Shown: positions 8,936-18,132, counted from the stretch's first letter. The stretch is 64,000 nucleotides of DNA from Nocardia sienata NBRC 100364 (GCF_001613205.1 NZ_BDBX01000008.1:62001-126000); one strand, 5' to 3'. The notes: a model not told the origin generated them from the letters alone. Numbers and translations are program-made.

Positions 8936-9087
8936 GCCGCCGGTCTGAACGTGAGGCTCGAGCCGATCCCCAGGAGGGGCGACACGAGTTGGGCCGTCTT
9001 CTATGGCCACATGGGTGAAGTCACCCGCGCCTATCACCGGCCGCTACGGGATCCCGACGCCCCGGGCGAGGGCGACTGAATCTCCCT

Positions 9088-10437
9088 ATGTCTTCGCCGT
9101 ACAACGAGATCGCCCACAAGTGCACCAATATCGCGTCCAGGCTGGTCGATACCTTCAGCAAGGCCATCGATGACCTGGCCAGGCGCACCAGAATCGGTCC
9201 GCAGGTGCATGAGGGGGTCAACGAGCTGGTCGATGGCGAGCTCCGAGGCTACGGCCAGGTCGAACGAGTCTCATCGCAACTGCCCAATCCCTCGGCGGGG
9301 CGCATGCCTGCCGATATATGGCGAGAGAACCCCATCGCCGAACGGGCCGAGAACCTCAGCACCCACGAGACCGAGCAGAACACGCGTCGTGAGGTAGAGA
9401 ACTCCTTGATTGCAAATCTGGAGCAGCCGAGGGCACCCGGGCCGGGAAGTGGCCACCGATTCGAAATATCTGCGGAAGAGGCGCGGGCGAAGCTCGAGCA
9501 GGTCCGGGATAGGGAACCGGATTTCTTTGGAACCGGCAACAAGATACATCTGGTTGACGACACGAGCGCAGGTCCGGCAGTGGTCAGAGCGAAAAAAGAA
9601 CAAGTGGCCGAGACTTTCTGGAATAAATGGATGCCCGAAAACATGGCCATTGCCTACGCACGTGAGTGCGATGGTGTGAGGACACCTGAGATCCTCTACG
9701 CTGGAGTGGACTCCGCTACGGGCAGGGAGTTCGCGATAATGCAGTACATTCCCGGTAGAACGCCGGAGTTCGATGATGCCGAGCTGCTGAATTGGTTACC
9801 CGATCTTCTGGATCAGGTGCAGTCGATGTCCTCGCACGCTCTACCGGCAGGAATGAGACTCGACGTCCCGGGGTGGCAGCATCAGATGATCCGGCATGCC
9901 GACGACGCATATCACAATCTGCCACCAGATCAGCTGGCGAGGCTCGAAAGGCTCGGGATCGGGCCGCTGTCGGACTATGTCCGGCCGGACCTCGGTCGTG
10001 CGGGCGAAGAGGTCGTCTTTGCCCACAACGACCTCTATCCGCCCAACCTTCGGCTCGATGACCGAGGGGAATTGTGGATTTTGGATTGGGAATATGCCGG
10101 ACCCAGCGATCCACTTTACAACGCCTCTCAATTTCTCGAGCGTTTGTGGGGGGTGGATGAGGCGACTCGTGCTCGGGCCACTGCGATGTGGACCGAGCGG
10201 ATAGCGCCTGCGAATCCTGCCGTCGATACCGAAGCTGTTCTCGACATGTACCGCACTGTGGCCCACTGGAGAGGGACAGTGCTGGGCGCTGCCGAAATGC
10301 CGCCCCGTGTTGCCGCGGACCCGAGCTGCTTCGATGGCTGGGTCGACCTGTATCACGAGCGATTCTCTCATAATCCCGCTTTTCCTGACCTTTCACGGGA
10401 TGAATTACATACGATTCTTCGCGGATGGGTTGAATGA
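9088..10437 (+). CDS. Aminoglycoside-phosphotransferase-fold protein with long N-terminal extension
   Basis: 449 aa. The C-terminal two thirds has the APH/choline-kinase fold: a Brenner-type catalytic loop HNDLYPPNLRL (about residues 312-322) and the metal motif LDWEYAG (about 332-338), with MQYIPGRTPEF as a hinge-like segment. Residues 1-140 are helical, charged and unrelated to the kinase core (VDTFSKAIDDLARR, RENPIAERAENLSTHETEQNTRREVE in parts). Base composition is clearly richer in A/T than the neighbours, and transposon debris lies directly upstream, so the gene looks recently acquired. The substrate is unknown; antibiotic or small-molecule phosphorylation is only one possibility. The start ATG 9088 has only a weak ribosome site. 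Confidence 0.8.
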   Translation: MSSPYNEIAHKCTNIASRLVDTFSKAIDDLARRTRIGPQVHEGVNELVDGELRGYGQVERVSSQLPNPSAGRMPADIWRENPIAERAENLSTHETEQNTRREVENSLIANLEQPRAPGPGSGHRFEISAEEARAKLEQVRDREPDFFGTGNKIHLVDDTSAGPAVVRAKKEQVAETFWNKWMPENMAIAYARECDGVRTPEILYAGVDSATGREFAIMQYIPGRTPEFDDAELLNWLPDLLDQVQSMSSHALPAGMRLDVPGWQHQMIRHADDAYHNLPPDQLARLERLGIGPLSDYVRPDLGRAGEEVVFAHNDLYPPNLRLDDRGELWILDWEYAGPSDPLYNASQFLERLWGVDEATRARATAMWTERIAPANPAVDTEAVLDMYRTVAHWRGTVLGAAEMPPRVAADPSCFDGWVDLYHERFSHNPAFPDLSRDELHTILRGWVE

Positions 10438-10784
10438 GCCCGAATGAGCAGACACCACCGGCGTCGTTTCGAGGACGTCCCGTCGGCGATGATCCCGTCG
10501 GGGCGGAAATACTTCGCCCGCGCGGCCTCCGGGAGCCCCACATCGGAATCGGCGCCGAAATCGCGCACGAGTTGCTCGAGCGCGAAACCTTCACCACCTG
10601 CGGTATGCCCTGTGGGTAGGACTCGGTGAGATAACCGGGGTTCGTCGCCTGGGCCGGTTCGCTCGCCGCACGGCCGGTTCGAGCGCCGTGTTATTCAGGT
10701 CACAAACACCTATACTCTGTCACACGGTGCCGACGGTGCACCTCTTCGGTCGCGAACACAATGGAACGACTGAGGAGGTCCACC
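10438..10784. other. Gene-free interval with possible minus-strand remnant
   Basis: No convincing gene. On the minus strand, 10430-10620 reads as an open, protein-like fragment (ALEQLVRDFGADSDVGLPEA, then KYFRPDGIIADG) without start or homolog I can name, so it may be the tail of a lost gene. The right part is the promoter region of the sigma factor gene; TGTCACA at 10718-10724 resembles the -35 element reported for ECF41 promoters, but no CGTC sits at the expected 16-nt spacing. Confidence 0.35.
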
Positions 10785-11693
10785 ATGGCGACTGCACCGC
10801 AGCCTGTCGTCGGCGATGCGCTCACGGATCGCTTTCTCGGCTACCGCGAGCTGCTGTTCTCGATGGTCTACACCATGCTCGGCAGTGTTGCCGACACCGA
10901 GGATGTGCTGCAGGAGGTATGGCTGGCGTGGGCGGCTCGGCATCGCAGCCCCGATGCCGAGCCGGTCGAGAATCCCCGCGCCTACCTCGTGCGGGTCGCG
11001 GCGAACACAGCACTCGCCCGGCGGGCCGAACTGAACCGCAGGCGCGAGACCTACGTAGGCCAGTGGTTACCGGAGCCCTTGGTGGCCGGCGCCGACGACG
11101 CGAGTTCGGGTCTCGAGCGCACGGAGTCGTTGTCGATGGCGTTGCTGGTGGTACTGGAGACGCTGTCGCCCTTGGAACGCGCCGTCTTCGTCCTGCACGA
11201 TGTGTTCGGATTCGGACATCCGGAGATCGCGGGGATCCTGGACCGCTCCCCGGCCGCCGTCCGGCAGCTGGCCAGCCGCGCCCGCCGCCACGTCCATGCC
11301 CGCCGGCCGCGCCAGAAGGCCGCGCCGGAGGTGCATGCCCAGGTCACCGAGCGGTTTGCTGCCGCGGCCCTCGGCGGTGACTTACCGGCGCTGCTGGAGG
11401 TGCTGGCACCGGAGGTGACCCTGTGGACCGACGGCGGAGGTAAGGGTCCGGCGACCAGCCTGCGGCCGGTCCACGGGCGCGACGCGGTCGCCGCGCTGTT
11501 CGTCTCGGTCGCCGCGACTGTGACCGCGCGGCTGGACATCCGCTACCGCCGGGCCGGGGACGATCCGTGTGCGCTGGTGTTCACCGGGGACAGTCCACTC
11601 GCGGTGGTCGTGGTGGACCTCGCGCCCGAGGACGACCGGATCACCGCTATCTACTCGATCACCAACCCCGACAAGCTGAGCGGCATCCGGTGA
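10785..11693 (+). CDS. ECF RNA polymerase sigma factor, ECF41 (SigJ-like) group
   Basis: 302 aa; ATG 10785 is chosen for GAGGAGG 5 nt upstream. Sigma-2 region (FLGYRELLFSMVYTMLGSVADTEDVLQ in parts, residues about 10-75), sigma-4 (LSPLERAVFVLHDVFGFGHPEIAGIL, about 125-180), then a SnoaL-like C-terminal domain of about 110 aa. That domain carries DGGG (about residue 220) and NPDKL near the end, both hallmarks of ECF41 sigma factors, where the extension takes the place of an anti-sigma factor. It overlaps the next gene by 3 nt. ECF41 genes usually neighbour a carboxymuconolactone decarboxylase, oxidoreductase or epimerase; here the neighbour is a small membrane protein and a multicopper oxidase. 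Confidence 0.93.
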   Translation: MATAPQPVVGDALTDRFLGYRELLFSMVYTMLGSVADTEDVLQEVWLAWAARHRSPDAEPVENPRAYLVRVAANTALARRAELNRRRETYVGQWLPEPLVAGADDASSGLERTESLSMALLVVLETLSPLERAVFVLHDVFGFGHPEIAGILDRSPAAVRQLASRARRHVHARRPRQKAAPEVHAQVTERFAAAALGGDLPALLEVLAPEVTLWTDGGGKGPATSLRPVHGRDAVAALFVSVAATVTARLDIRYRRAGDDPCALVFTGDSPLAVVVVDLAPEDDRITAIYSITNPDKLSGIR

Positions 11694-12115
11694 CCGCCGT
11701 ATCGTCGCCGGCGTCCGCGCAACGCATCCCTGCGAGGTGGCCGGTCCATTTGTTGCGCGCCGCGACAACCGGTGTGTCGGTCCTGGTCCTGATGCAGGCC
11801 GCGTTGGCGGGCAGCTTCCTGTCCGGCGGATTCGAAGCATTGGCCGCGCACGCCCGTAACGGCGGACTTACGGGGCTGCTGCTGATCGTGCAGACGGTCG
11901 CGGCGTTCACCTGCGCCCGGAAGGGGCTGGCGACCCGGCAACCGGTGCTGGCGAGTGTGGTGCAGCTGGTAATCGTGGGTGTGTTGTTTCCGCTGGGTGA
12001 ACAGCGGATCCTGGTCGCTCACGTGCCGCTGGCGGTACTGCTCACCGTGGGCGTGCTGCAGACCACGCACACCGCTTGGCGGCGGACCCCGCTGGAACCG
12101 GAGCACTCGCGATGA
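11690..12115 (+). CDS. Small integral membrane protein
   Basis: 141 aa, GTG 11690 overlapping the sigma-factor stop (GTGA) and overlapping the next gene by ATGA. About four hydrophobic segments are visible (GVSVLVLMQAALAGSFLSGG, GLLLIVQTVAAFTCA, VLASVVQLVIVGVLFPLG, VPLAVLLTVGVLQT). The family is not recognised with certainty; it resembles small DoxX-like or DUF-type four-helix membrane proteins. Tight coupling on both sides puts it in one operon with the sigma factor and the multicopper oxidase, so a role in envelope or copper stress is possible but not shown. Confidence 0.75.
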   Translation: MTAVSSPASAQRIPARWPVHLLRAATTGVSVLVLMQAALAGSFLSGGFEALAAHARNGGLTGLLLIVQTVAAFTCARKGLATRQPVLASVVQLVIVGVLFPLGEQRILVAHVPLAVLLTVGVLQTTHTAWRRTPLEPEHSR

Positions 12116-13665
12116 CCCGGCGGATGACGCGGCGCGGGTTCCTCGGTACGGCGGCGACGGTTGCCGGGGTGGCCGCCGCCGGCTGGGCCGGCGGCGCCCA
12201 CCTGCTGGCGCCCGGGCGGCCGGAACTGATCCTGCCCAGTGAACTACCGCTACCGGCCCGATTCCGGACGCCGTTACCGATACCCCGGGTCCTCGACCCG
12301 GTCCGGCGGACGGCCGAAGCCGATCACTACGAGATCACCCAGCGAATCGCCGACCTCGAGATCGTCCCCGGCTACCGGACCCCGGCCTGGACCTACGACG
12401 GAAGTTTCCCCGGACCGACCATCGTGTCCCGCTCGGGCCGCCGTACGGTGGTGCGCCATCGCAACGAACTACCCCGGCCCACAGTCGTACATCTGCACGG
12501 CGGGCACACCCCGGCCGACAGCGACGGATACCCGATGGATGTGACGGTACCGGTGGGACACGAGCGATCCGCAGCGCATGCCGGGCATACCGGCCTGCGG
12601 CCGGTCGCCCACGGCCACCGTGACTACAGCTATCCGAATTCCCAGCGCGCGGCGACGCTCTGGTACCACGATCACGGTCACGGGGTCACCGGTTACATGG
12701 TGTGGCAGGGGCTGGCGGGCTTCCATCTGGTCCGCGACGACGAGGAGGAGGCGCTCGGCCTGCCCGATGGTGAGCACGATATCCCGCTCATGATCACCGA
12801 CCGAGCCTTCGCCGCCGACGGATCGTTCCGCTACCCGCTCGCCGATCCACAGCTGCACTCCCACGGTGTGACCGAGGCCTATATGAACGGTGTGCTCGGC
12901 GATGTCATCCTGGTCAACGGCGCACCCTGGCCCGTATCACCCGTGGAAGCGACCCGGTACCGCTTCCGGTTGCTGAACGCCTCCAACGCCCGGCGCTACC
13001 GCCTGGAGCTGGACCCGCCGCCACCCGGTGGGGCCGCCCTGGTGCAGATCGGCAGCGATGGTGGGTTGCTCTCGCGCCCGCTTGCGCTCGACAGCATCGA
13101 CGCCGCCCCGGCCGAACGATTCGATATCGTCGTCGACTTCGCCCGGTACCGTCCCGGTACCCGGGTGCGGCTGGTGAACCGGCTCGGTAGCGGTCCGATC
13201 GGCGAGGTCATGTGTTTCGAGGTCACCGGCCCGGTCCGCGATTCACCGCCGCTGCCCGACCGTTTGAGCAGCGAACCATATCTCGACCCGGGCCGGGCGG
13301 TGACCACCCGCAACTTCCATTTCCAGCTCCGGCCCGACCACGGCTGGACCATCAACGGGCGGCCGTACGAACCCGGCCGGGTCCTGGCACGTCCTCGCCT
13401 CGGCACCACCGAGATATGGCGTCTGGTCAGCGATTTCCGTCATCCGGTGCACATACACCTGGATCCGTTCGTGGTTCTGGCCCGCAACAACCGCGCACCC
13501 GGGCCGTTCGACTCCGGGTGGAAGGACACCATCGATATGAATCCCGCCGAAGCGGTCGAGATCGCCGTCCGATTCACCGAGCATCCCGGTACCTACATGC
13601 TGCACTGCCACAACCTCGAGCACGAGGACATGTCCATGATGGCCGATTTCGTCACCGAGGAATAA
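12112..13665 (+). CDS. Multicopper oxidase, Tat-exported (CotA/phenoxazinone-synthase-like)
   Basis: 517 aa. A Tat signal peptide lies at the N-terminus (TRRGFLGTAATVAGVAAAGW; twin Arg at residues 8-9). The copper-site motifs appear in order: HLHGGHTPADSDGYP (about residue 128), WYHDHGHGVTGYMVWQGLAGF (about 184), HPVHIHLDPF (about 443), and HCHNLEHEDMSMM near the C-terminus with the type-1 ligands Cys, His and Met. The spacing fits three-domain oxidases of the CotA/bilirubin-oxidase group rather than two-domain laccases. Start ATG 12112 overlaps the previous stop; ATG 12124 is also possible. It probably oxidises phenolics or Cu(I)/Fe(II) outside the membrane. Confidence 0.93.
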   Translation: MTRRMTRRGFLGTAATVAGVAAAGWAGGAHLLAPGRPELILPSELPLPARFRTPLPIPRVLDPVRRTAEADHYEITQRIADLEIVPGYRTPAWTYDGSFPGPTIVSRSGRRTVVRHRNELPRPTVVHLHGGHTPADSDGYPMDVTVPVGHERSAAHAGHTGLRPVAHGHRDYSYPNSQRAATLWYHDHGHGVTGYMVWQGLAGFHLVRDDEEEALGLPDGEHDIPLMITDRAFAADGSFRYPLADPQLHSHGVTEAYMNGVLGDVILVNGAPWPVSPVEATRYRFRLLNASNARRYRLELDPPPPGGAALVQIGSDGGLLSRPLALDSIDAAPAERFDIVVDFARYRPGTRVRLVNRLGSGPIGEVMCFEVTGPVRDSPPLPDRLSSEPYLDPGRAVTTRNFHFQLRPDHGWTINGRPYEPGRVLARPRLGTTEIWRLVSDFRHPVHIHLDPFVVLARNNRAPGPFDSGWKDTIDMNPAEAVEIAVRFTEHPGTYMLHCHNLEHEDMSMMADFVTEE

Positions 13666-13668
13666 TCG

Positions 13669-16347
13669 ATGTCGCAGGACAACGCAATACTTCTGTCCGC
13701 CACCGGACTCCGCACCGACCGCCGGTCGGCGCCGCTGGGTATCGACAACCCGGTGCCCGAATTCTCCTGGCTCATTACCGCTGCCGAGGACGATCGAGCG
13801 GCGCAGGTCGCCTATCTGATCGAGGTATCGTCTTCCCCGGATTTCGGCGCGGATACGGTGTGGCACAGCGGGCGGGTCGAGTCGGCGCTGCCCTACGGTG
13901 CGCAGTACCAGGGTCCACCGCTGCGGTCACGGTGCCGTTATCACTGGCGGGTTCGCCTGGTGGACGCGCGCGGCCGGTGCGGGGCCTGGAGCGAGCCGGC
14001 CTGGTTCGAAACCGCTGTGCTGGATCCGGGACTGTGGTCCGCACAATGGATTTCGGCGGCGCCCGCGACACTACCCGACCCGGATGCGGCCGTTTATCTA
14101 CGCGGTACCGTCGAACTGACCGAAGAGGTCGTGCGTGGCCGAGCCTACGTGAGCGGGCTGGGCTGGTATCGATTCTTCGTCAACGGTCGCGATCTGACCG
14201 GCCCCGCGCTCGTGCCGCGATGGACACCGTTCGACTCGATCGTGGAGTATCGAACCTACGATGTCTCGCACGACTTCCGGCGCGGACGCAATGTGGTCGC
14301 GCTGGCGCTCGGCGACGGCCGCTACCGGGGACGTATCGGGATGAGTGCCCGGCGCGCGGTCTACGGGGATCGCCTGGCCGGATTCGCGCAGCTCGAACTG
14401 GAACTGGCCGACGGTCGCACTGTCGGCGTCGTGACAGATCAGAGCTGGTACGGCGGTCCGGGAGCCATCCGCGCTGCGGATCCGATGCTCGGCGAGCGCC
14501 GTGACCTGCGCATCGGCGACGACGACTGGCTCCGCGACGACGACCCGCCCGCGCGCATGGCGCCGGTCGAGGCGCTGCCGCAGGCCTCTCGTTCCCTGGT
14601 GGCAGAGGAGCTCCCACCGGTACGCGCGATCGAAACGATGGCCCCGCGGACGATCACCCGGCTCGCGTCGGGTGCGCAGATCGTCGACTTCGGCCAGAAT
14701 TTCGCCGGGGTGGTGCGCATCAAGCCGGCCGGCCGTCGCGGAACACGAATACGGCTCACCCACAGCGAGCTGCTCACGCCCGCCGGGGAACTCGATCTGA
14801 CCTATCTCGACGCGCCGCCCATGATGAAGGTCGCTCCGGAACGCGACGAGGTGATCCTCGGGGGCCACGACGAGTGGTTCCAGCCCTGGTTCACCATCCA
14901 CGGGTTCCGCTATCTCGAGGTCGACGGACTCGAACCGGACCTCGAGGTGGACGACGTGCAGGGGGTGGTGTTGTCTTCCGACCTACCGGTGACCGGCACC
15001 TTCGAATGCTCCGATGAGCGGCTGAACCGCCTGCAACGCAATGTGTTGTGGAGCCTACGGTCGAACTTCACCGACACCCCGACCGATTGCCCCACTCGTG
15101 AGCGATCCGGTTGGACCGGTGACCTCCAGGTTTTCGCGCCCACCGCCGCCCTGTTGGTCGACGCGCCCGGTTACCTGAACCGGTACCTGCGCAATCTGGC
15201 GATCGAACAGTTCCCCGACGGTACCGTCCCGCCGTTCGTGCCCAGCGAAGCGTCCACGTTCAGCGGTGGTCCGGGCCGCCTCGCACGGATCACGGCGACC
15301 GCGGTCGGTTGGGGGGATGTCGCGGTCGTGCTGCCGTGGACGATCTACCGATACTACGGCGACACAGCGGTATTGAGACGCCGTTACTCCAGTATGCGGC
15401 GGTGGGTCGGCTACCTGGAGCGCGCCGCGGCGACGAAACGTTCCCCGACGCGGTGGCTGCGCAAACGGGTCGGCGCGAAGGAGCGCTACATTCTCGACGC
15501 CGGCTTCCACTGGGGTGAGTGGATGCGTCCGGGTGAGTCGTTCACGGCCCTGGCACGTGACCTGCTGTGGCACCGGCCGGTGGTCGCGACGGCCTACTTC
15601 GCGCATTCCGCGATGGTGCTGTCGCGCATCGCCGAGGTGATCGGAGCGGCCGACGACGCCGAGTACTACGCCGAGCTGTCCGGATGTATCAAGGATGCGT
15701 GGCGATCCGCGTTCGTCCGGCCGGACGGCCGGATCGGGGCGGACAGACAGGACGACTACGTCCGTGCGCTGGCATTCGATCTGCTCGCCCCGCGGCAGCG
15801 TCCGGCCGCGGTCCAACGATTGGCGTGGCTGATCGAACAGGCGGACTGTCATATCGGTACCGGTTTCCTGAGCACGCCCATGATCCTGTCGGTGCTCGCC
15901 GCCGAAGGCCGCGCCGATCTGGTCTTCGGGCTGCTGTTGCAGACGAGCGCGCCCTCGTGGTTACACCAGGTGGAACAGGGTGCGACCACGACCTGGGAGA
16001 CCTGGGACGCCTATCGCCGCGACGGCAGCGGCAAGGGCTCGCACAACCACTACGCATTCGGAACTGTCGTTCAATGGCTGATCGAAGGGCTTGCCGGTAT
16101 CACCCCCGGCGAGCCGGGCTATCGCGTCGTCCGGGTGCAGCCCACTGTCGGCGGCGGCCTCTCGCACGCGTCGGCATCGGTCACCACTCCGTTCGGGGTC
16201 GCCCGCAGCAGCTGGCGATCGGATGGCGACCGGGTGCACCTGGAGGTGACGATTCCGCCCGGCGCGACCGGTGATATCCGGCTCGGCGACGGCCGGGTCG
16301 AACACGTGGGCTCCGGGTCCCACGAATTCGAATGGTTCTCCTCATGA
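13669..16347 (+). CDS. Alpha-L-rhamnosidase, glycoside hydrolase family 78
   Basis: 892 aa, a normal length for GH78. The N-terminal fibronectin/beta-sandwich domains (RTDRRSAPLGIDNPVPEFSW at about residue 14; YVSGLGWYRFFVNG at about 160) are followed by the (alpha/alpha)6 barrel. The barrel has the signature DTPTDCPTRERSGWTGD (about residues 468-484) holding the catalytic acid region, VEQGATTTWETWDAY (about 768), and a C-terminal beta domain (ITPGEPGYRVVRVQPTVGGG). There is no signal peptide, so it is probably intracellular. It starts 3 nt after the oxidase stop, so it is likely co-transcribed, though a joint function is not obvious. It removes terminal rhamnose from plant glycosides or glycolipids. 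Confidence 0.93.
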   Translation: MSQDNAILLSATGLRTDRRSAPLGIDNPVPEFSWLITAAEDDRAAQVAYLIEVSSSPDFGADTVWHSGRVESALPYGAQYQGPPLRSRCRYHWRVRLVDARGRCGAWSEPAWFETAVLDPGLWSAQWISAAPATLPDPDAAVYLRGTVELTEEVVRGRAYVSGLGWYRFFVNGRDLTGPALVPRWTPFDSIVEYRTYDVSHDFRRGRNVVALALGDGRYRGRIGMSARRAVYGDRLAGFAQLELELADGRTVGVVTDQSWYGGPGAIRAADPMLGERRDLRIGDDDWLRDDDPPARMAPVEALPQASRSLVAEELPPVRAIETMAPRTITRLASGAQIVDFGQNFAGVVRIKPAGRRGTRIRLTHSELLTPAGELDLTYLDAPPMMKVAPERDEVILGGHDEWFQPWFTIHGFRYLEVDGLEPDLEVDDVQGVVLSSDLPVTGTFECSDERLNRLQRNVLWSLRSNFTDTPTDCPTRERSGWTGDLQVFAPTAALLVDAPGYLNRYLRNLAIEQFPDGTVPPFVPSEASTFSGGPGRLARITATAVGWGDVAVVLPWTIYRYYGDTAVLRRRYSSMRRWVGYLERAAATKRSPTRWLRKRVGAKERYILDAGFHWGEWMRPGESFTALARDLLWHRPVVATAYFAHSAMVLSRIAEVIGAADDAEYYAELSGCIKDAWRSAFVRPDGRIGADRQDDYVRALAFDLLAPRQRPAAVQRLAWLIEQADCHIGTGFLSTPMILSVLAAEGRADLVFGLLLQTSAPSWLHQVEQGATTTWETWDAYRRDGSGKGSHNHYAFGTVVQWLIEGLAGITPGEPGYRVVRVQPTVGGGLSHASASVTTPFGVARSSWRSDGDRVHLEVTIPPGATGDIRLGDGRVEHVGSGSHEFEWFSS

Positions 16348-16443
16348 ACGCGACAGTTCGGTGGCCTTCATGTCACATCCGGCCGACTCGAGATCTCTAT
16401 GCCATTACCCGGAACGGTTCCGGGATGAACATCAGGAGCGATG

Positions 16444-17055
16444 ATGACCAGTTCCGATATCGGTGCCTCCACTACCGGTGACAAGGCCCTGCTCGTCCGG
16501 CACGAGGACGCCGAGACACTGGACACCATGGGTGTGCGGCTCTACGCCGACCACGATATGACCGGCGGAAAACTGAGCGCGAACCGGGCGTTCCTGCCCG
16601 CCGGCGCGCAGGGCCCACCACCGCATTATCACTCGACCTCCGCCGAACTGTTCTACATGCTCGACGGGCGGTTGCGCGTATTGGCCGGCGAGGAGATCCA
16701 CGAGATCGGCGCCGGCGATTTCCTGCTGATCCCGCCGAATACGACGCACGCATGGGCCGCCCCCGCGCATTCCTCGGCCGACGTCCTGGTCGTCTTCACC
16801 CCGGGTATCGAACGGTTCGACTATTTCCGGTTGGGTGACCGGATCCGCAAGGGCTTGGCAGACCCGGCCGAGATACTCGAGACCCAGGAACGGTTCGACA
16901 ACCATTTCGTCGACAGCCCGATCTGGCGGCAGGCGTCCCACGCCGACAGCCGCGGCCGGCTGGACGAGGAGGCGCACCGCAGTGATTTCCTCGCCAGCGA
17001 GGTTCTCCGGGTTCAGCCGGGCGGGGCCTCCGGGCCCGGTACCGGCCAGGGCTGA
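16444..17055 (+). CDS. Cupin-domain protein
   Basis: 203 aa (ATG 16441 is an alternative; 16444 has better distance from AGGAG). One cupin barrel is present: motif 1 around GPPPHYHSTSAELFYMLDG (His residues and Glu as metal ligands) and motif 2 in DFLLIPPNTTHAW (His), so a metal site is plausible. The C-terminal 70 residues are helical and charged. Such proteins act as dioxygenases, isomerases or sugar-binding proteins; no closer call is possible. It stands alone, 96 nt after the rhamnosidase. 17056-17235 downstream is empty. Confidence 0.8.
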   Translation: MTSSDIGASTTGDKALLVRHEDAETLDTMGVRLYADHDMTGGKLSANRAFLPAGAQGPPPHYHSTSAELFYMLDGRLRVLAGEEIHEIGAGDFLLIPPNTTHAWAAPAHSSADVLVVFTPGIERFDYFRLGDRIRKGLADPAEILETQERFDNHFVDSPIWRQASHADSRGRLDEEAHRSDFLASEVLRVQPGGASGPGTGQG

Positions 17056-17235
17056 TCGGCCTCGGCGGCACCGGCGGGGCCGGTGTCCCGGCACCTGCCA
17101 CACCGGACCGAGGCGAAGCTCGGTTCCGAGCGGAATCGGGCACCCGTCGGCATCGGTACCCACCGATGCCGGCGGGGCGCCGTGGTGGTGAGTCCGCGCG
17201 AGATGTCTGTGCGGACCTCGGGGAAAACGTGGCTG

Positions 17236-18003
17236 TTACGCCGGCGCACCTCCGCCGGCGGCGTATTTGTTCATGTAGACACCGATGAAATGGGCTCGCA
17301 AGAGATCCCCGTACGTCTGCCCGGTGCCGCCGGCGATTTCGTCCATATTGTGCATCCGGCCGATCAGCGCTATGGCCTGCTCCCTGGTCATGGCGCCGTC
17401 GACGACCTCCTCGTAGATGAGTTCGTATTCGGAGAAATGGCGGCCACCGACTTGGATGCGGGGTCCGCCGTTGCGTTCGATCTCCAGAAGTACCTCCGCA
17501 CCGAACAGCTTGGCCTCGCCTTCGTCCTTCAGAGCCTCGTCGGTGTTACGCTCCGCCCAATCGCTCTCATTCTCCCCGTGATAGGGCAATTCACGAGGCG
17601 GATTCGGATTGGTCGCATGGCCGATTTCCTCGGCCAGGATCGAGATTGCTTTCTTGGGCTGGTTGCGCACCTCGGAGTCGACGACGATCTGCTGAGTATC
17701 TCGGTCCGCGCAGCTTCCTTCACCTGCCGGTCCGTATTCGATCGTCCAGCCGTCACGACGGGCCTGGGCCAGACGTGCGGTGAAGGTCGGTGACAGCTTC
17801 ACCAGCTCGCTGACCTCCTCCCCGAGTTCGGGCACGAGCCGCCCGCGGCCCACCAGCGCCTCCGGCCGGGTGTTGAGATCGTCTGCAGCCGGTGTCGTTT
17901 CCTTCCACATCACCGTTTCCGGCCGCTCCGAGCCGGTGTTTCCGGCGCCGGATCGACCGATCCGGTCTTCGCCGATCAGGTCGACGTCGATGCTGTCATT
18001 CAT
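17236..18003 (-). CDS. Putative metallopeptidase-like protein (possible secreted effector)
   Basis: 255 aa. The centre reads KKAISILAEEIGHATNPNPP (about residues 138-157): a zincin-like EEIGH with a second acidic cluster further on (ELIYEEVVDG), which suggests a single-domain metallopeptidase fold of the kind found in polymorphic-toxin and phage-associated peptidases. There is no signal peptide; the first 60 residues are polar and unstructured. Base composition is richer in A/T than the flanks, so it is probably acquired. A 39-codon ORF lies 9 nt upstream on the same strand. The strict HExxH is replaced by EEIGH, so activity is uncertain. Confidence 0.6.
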   Translation of the reverse strand: MNDSIDVDLIGEDRIGRSGAGNTGSERPETVMWKETTPAADDLNTRPEALVGRGRLVPELGEEVSELVKLSPTFTARLAQARRDGWTIEYGPAGEGSCADRDTQQIVVDSEVRNQPKKAISILAEEIGHATNPNPPRELPYHGENESDWAERNTDEALKDEGEAKLFGAEVLLEIERNGGPRIQVGGRHFSEYELIYEEVVDGAMTREQAIALIGRMHNMDEIAGGTGQTYGDLLRAHFIGVYMNKYAAGGGAPA

Positions 18004-18012
18004 ACCGCCGCG

Positions 18013-18132
18013 CTAGGTATGAGTGGTGGGCCGGTAATACCGGTCGGCTATGCCATCGGTAGCGATGAAGAGCGAATGCTGGGTTCGTCTGAGTGCCAGG
18101 CCGAATGCTCGGGCAACTGCGTCGCTTATCAT
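18013..18132 (-). CDS. Short ORF upstream of metallopeptidase-like gene
   Basis: 39 aa, ATG 18132, ending 9 nt before the next start. It is protein-like (SDAVARAFGLALRRTQHSLF, then IADRYYRP), AT-richer like its neighbour, with only a weak ribosome site. It could be a real small partner gene or the surviving 3' end of a longer one. No family is recognised. Confidence 0.35.
   Translation of the reverse strand: MISDAVARAFGLALRRTQHSLFIATDGIADRYYRPTTHT

Noticed and set aside
10718-10744. ECF41 promoter (TGTCACA plus CGTC) upstream of the sigma factor
   Set aside because: TGTCACA is present but CGTC is not at the expected distance; kept only as a remark in the interval entry.
16275-17235. Possible terminator around 17239-17262 (GCCGGCG...CGCCGGC)
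   Set aside because: It lies within the coding end of the metallopeptidase-like gene and is expected from GC-rich codons.
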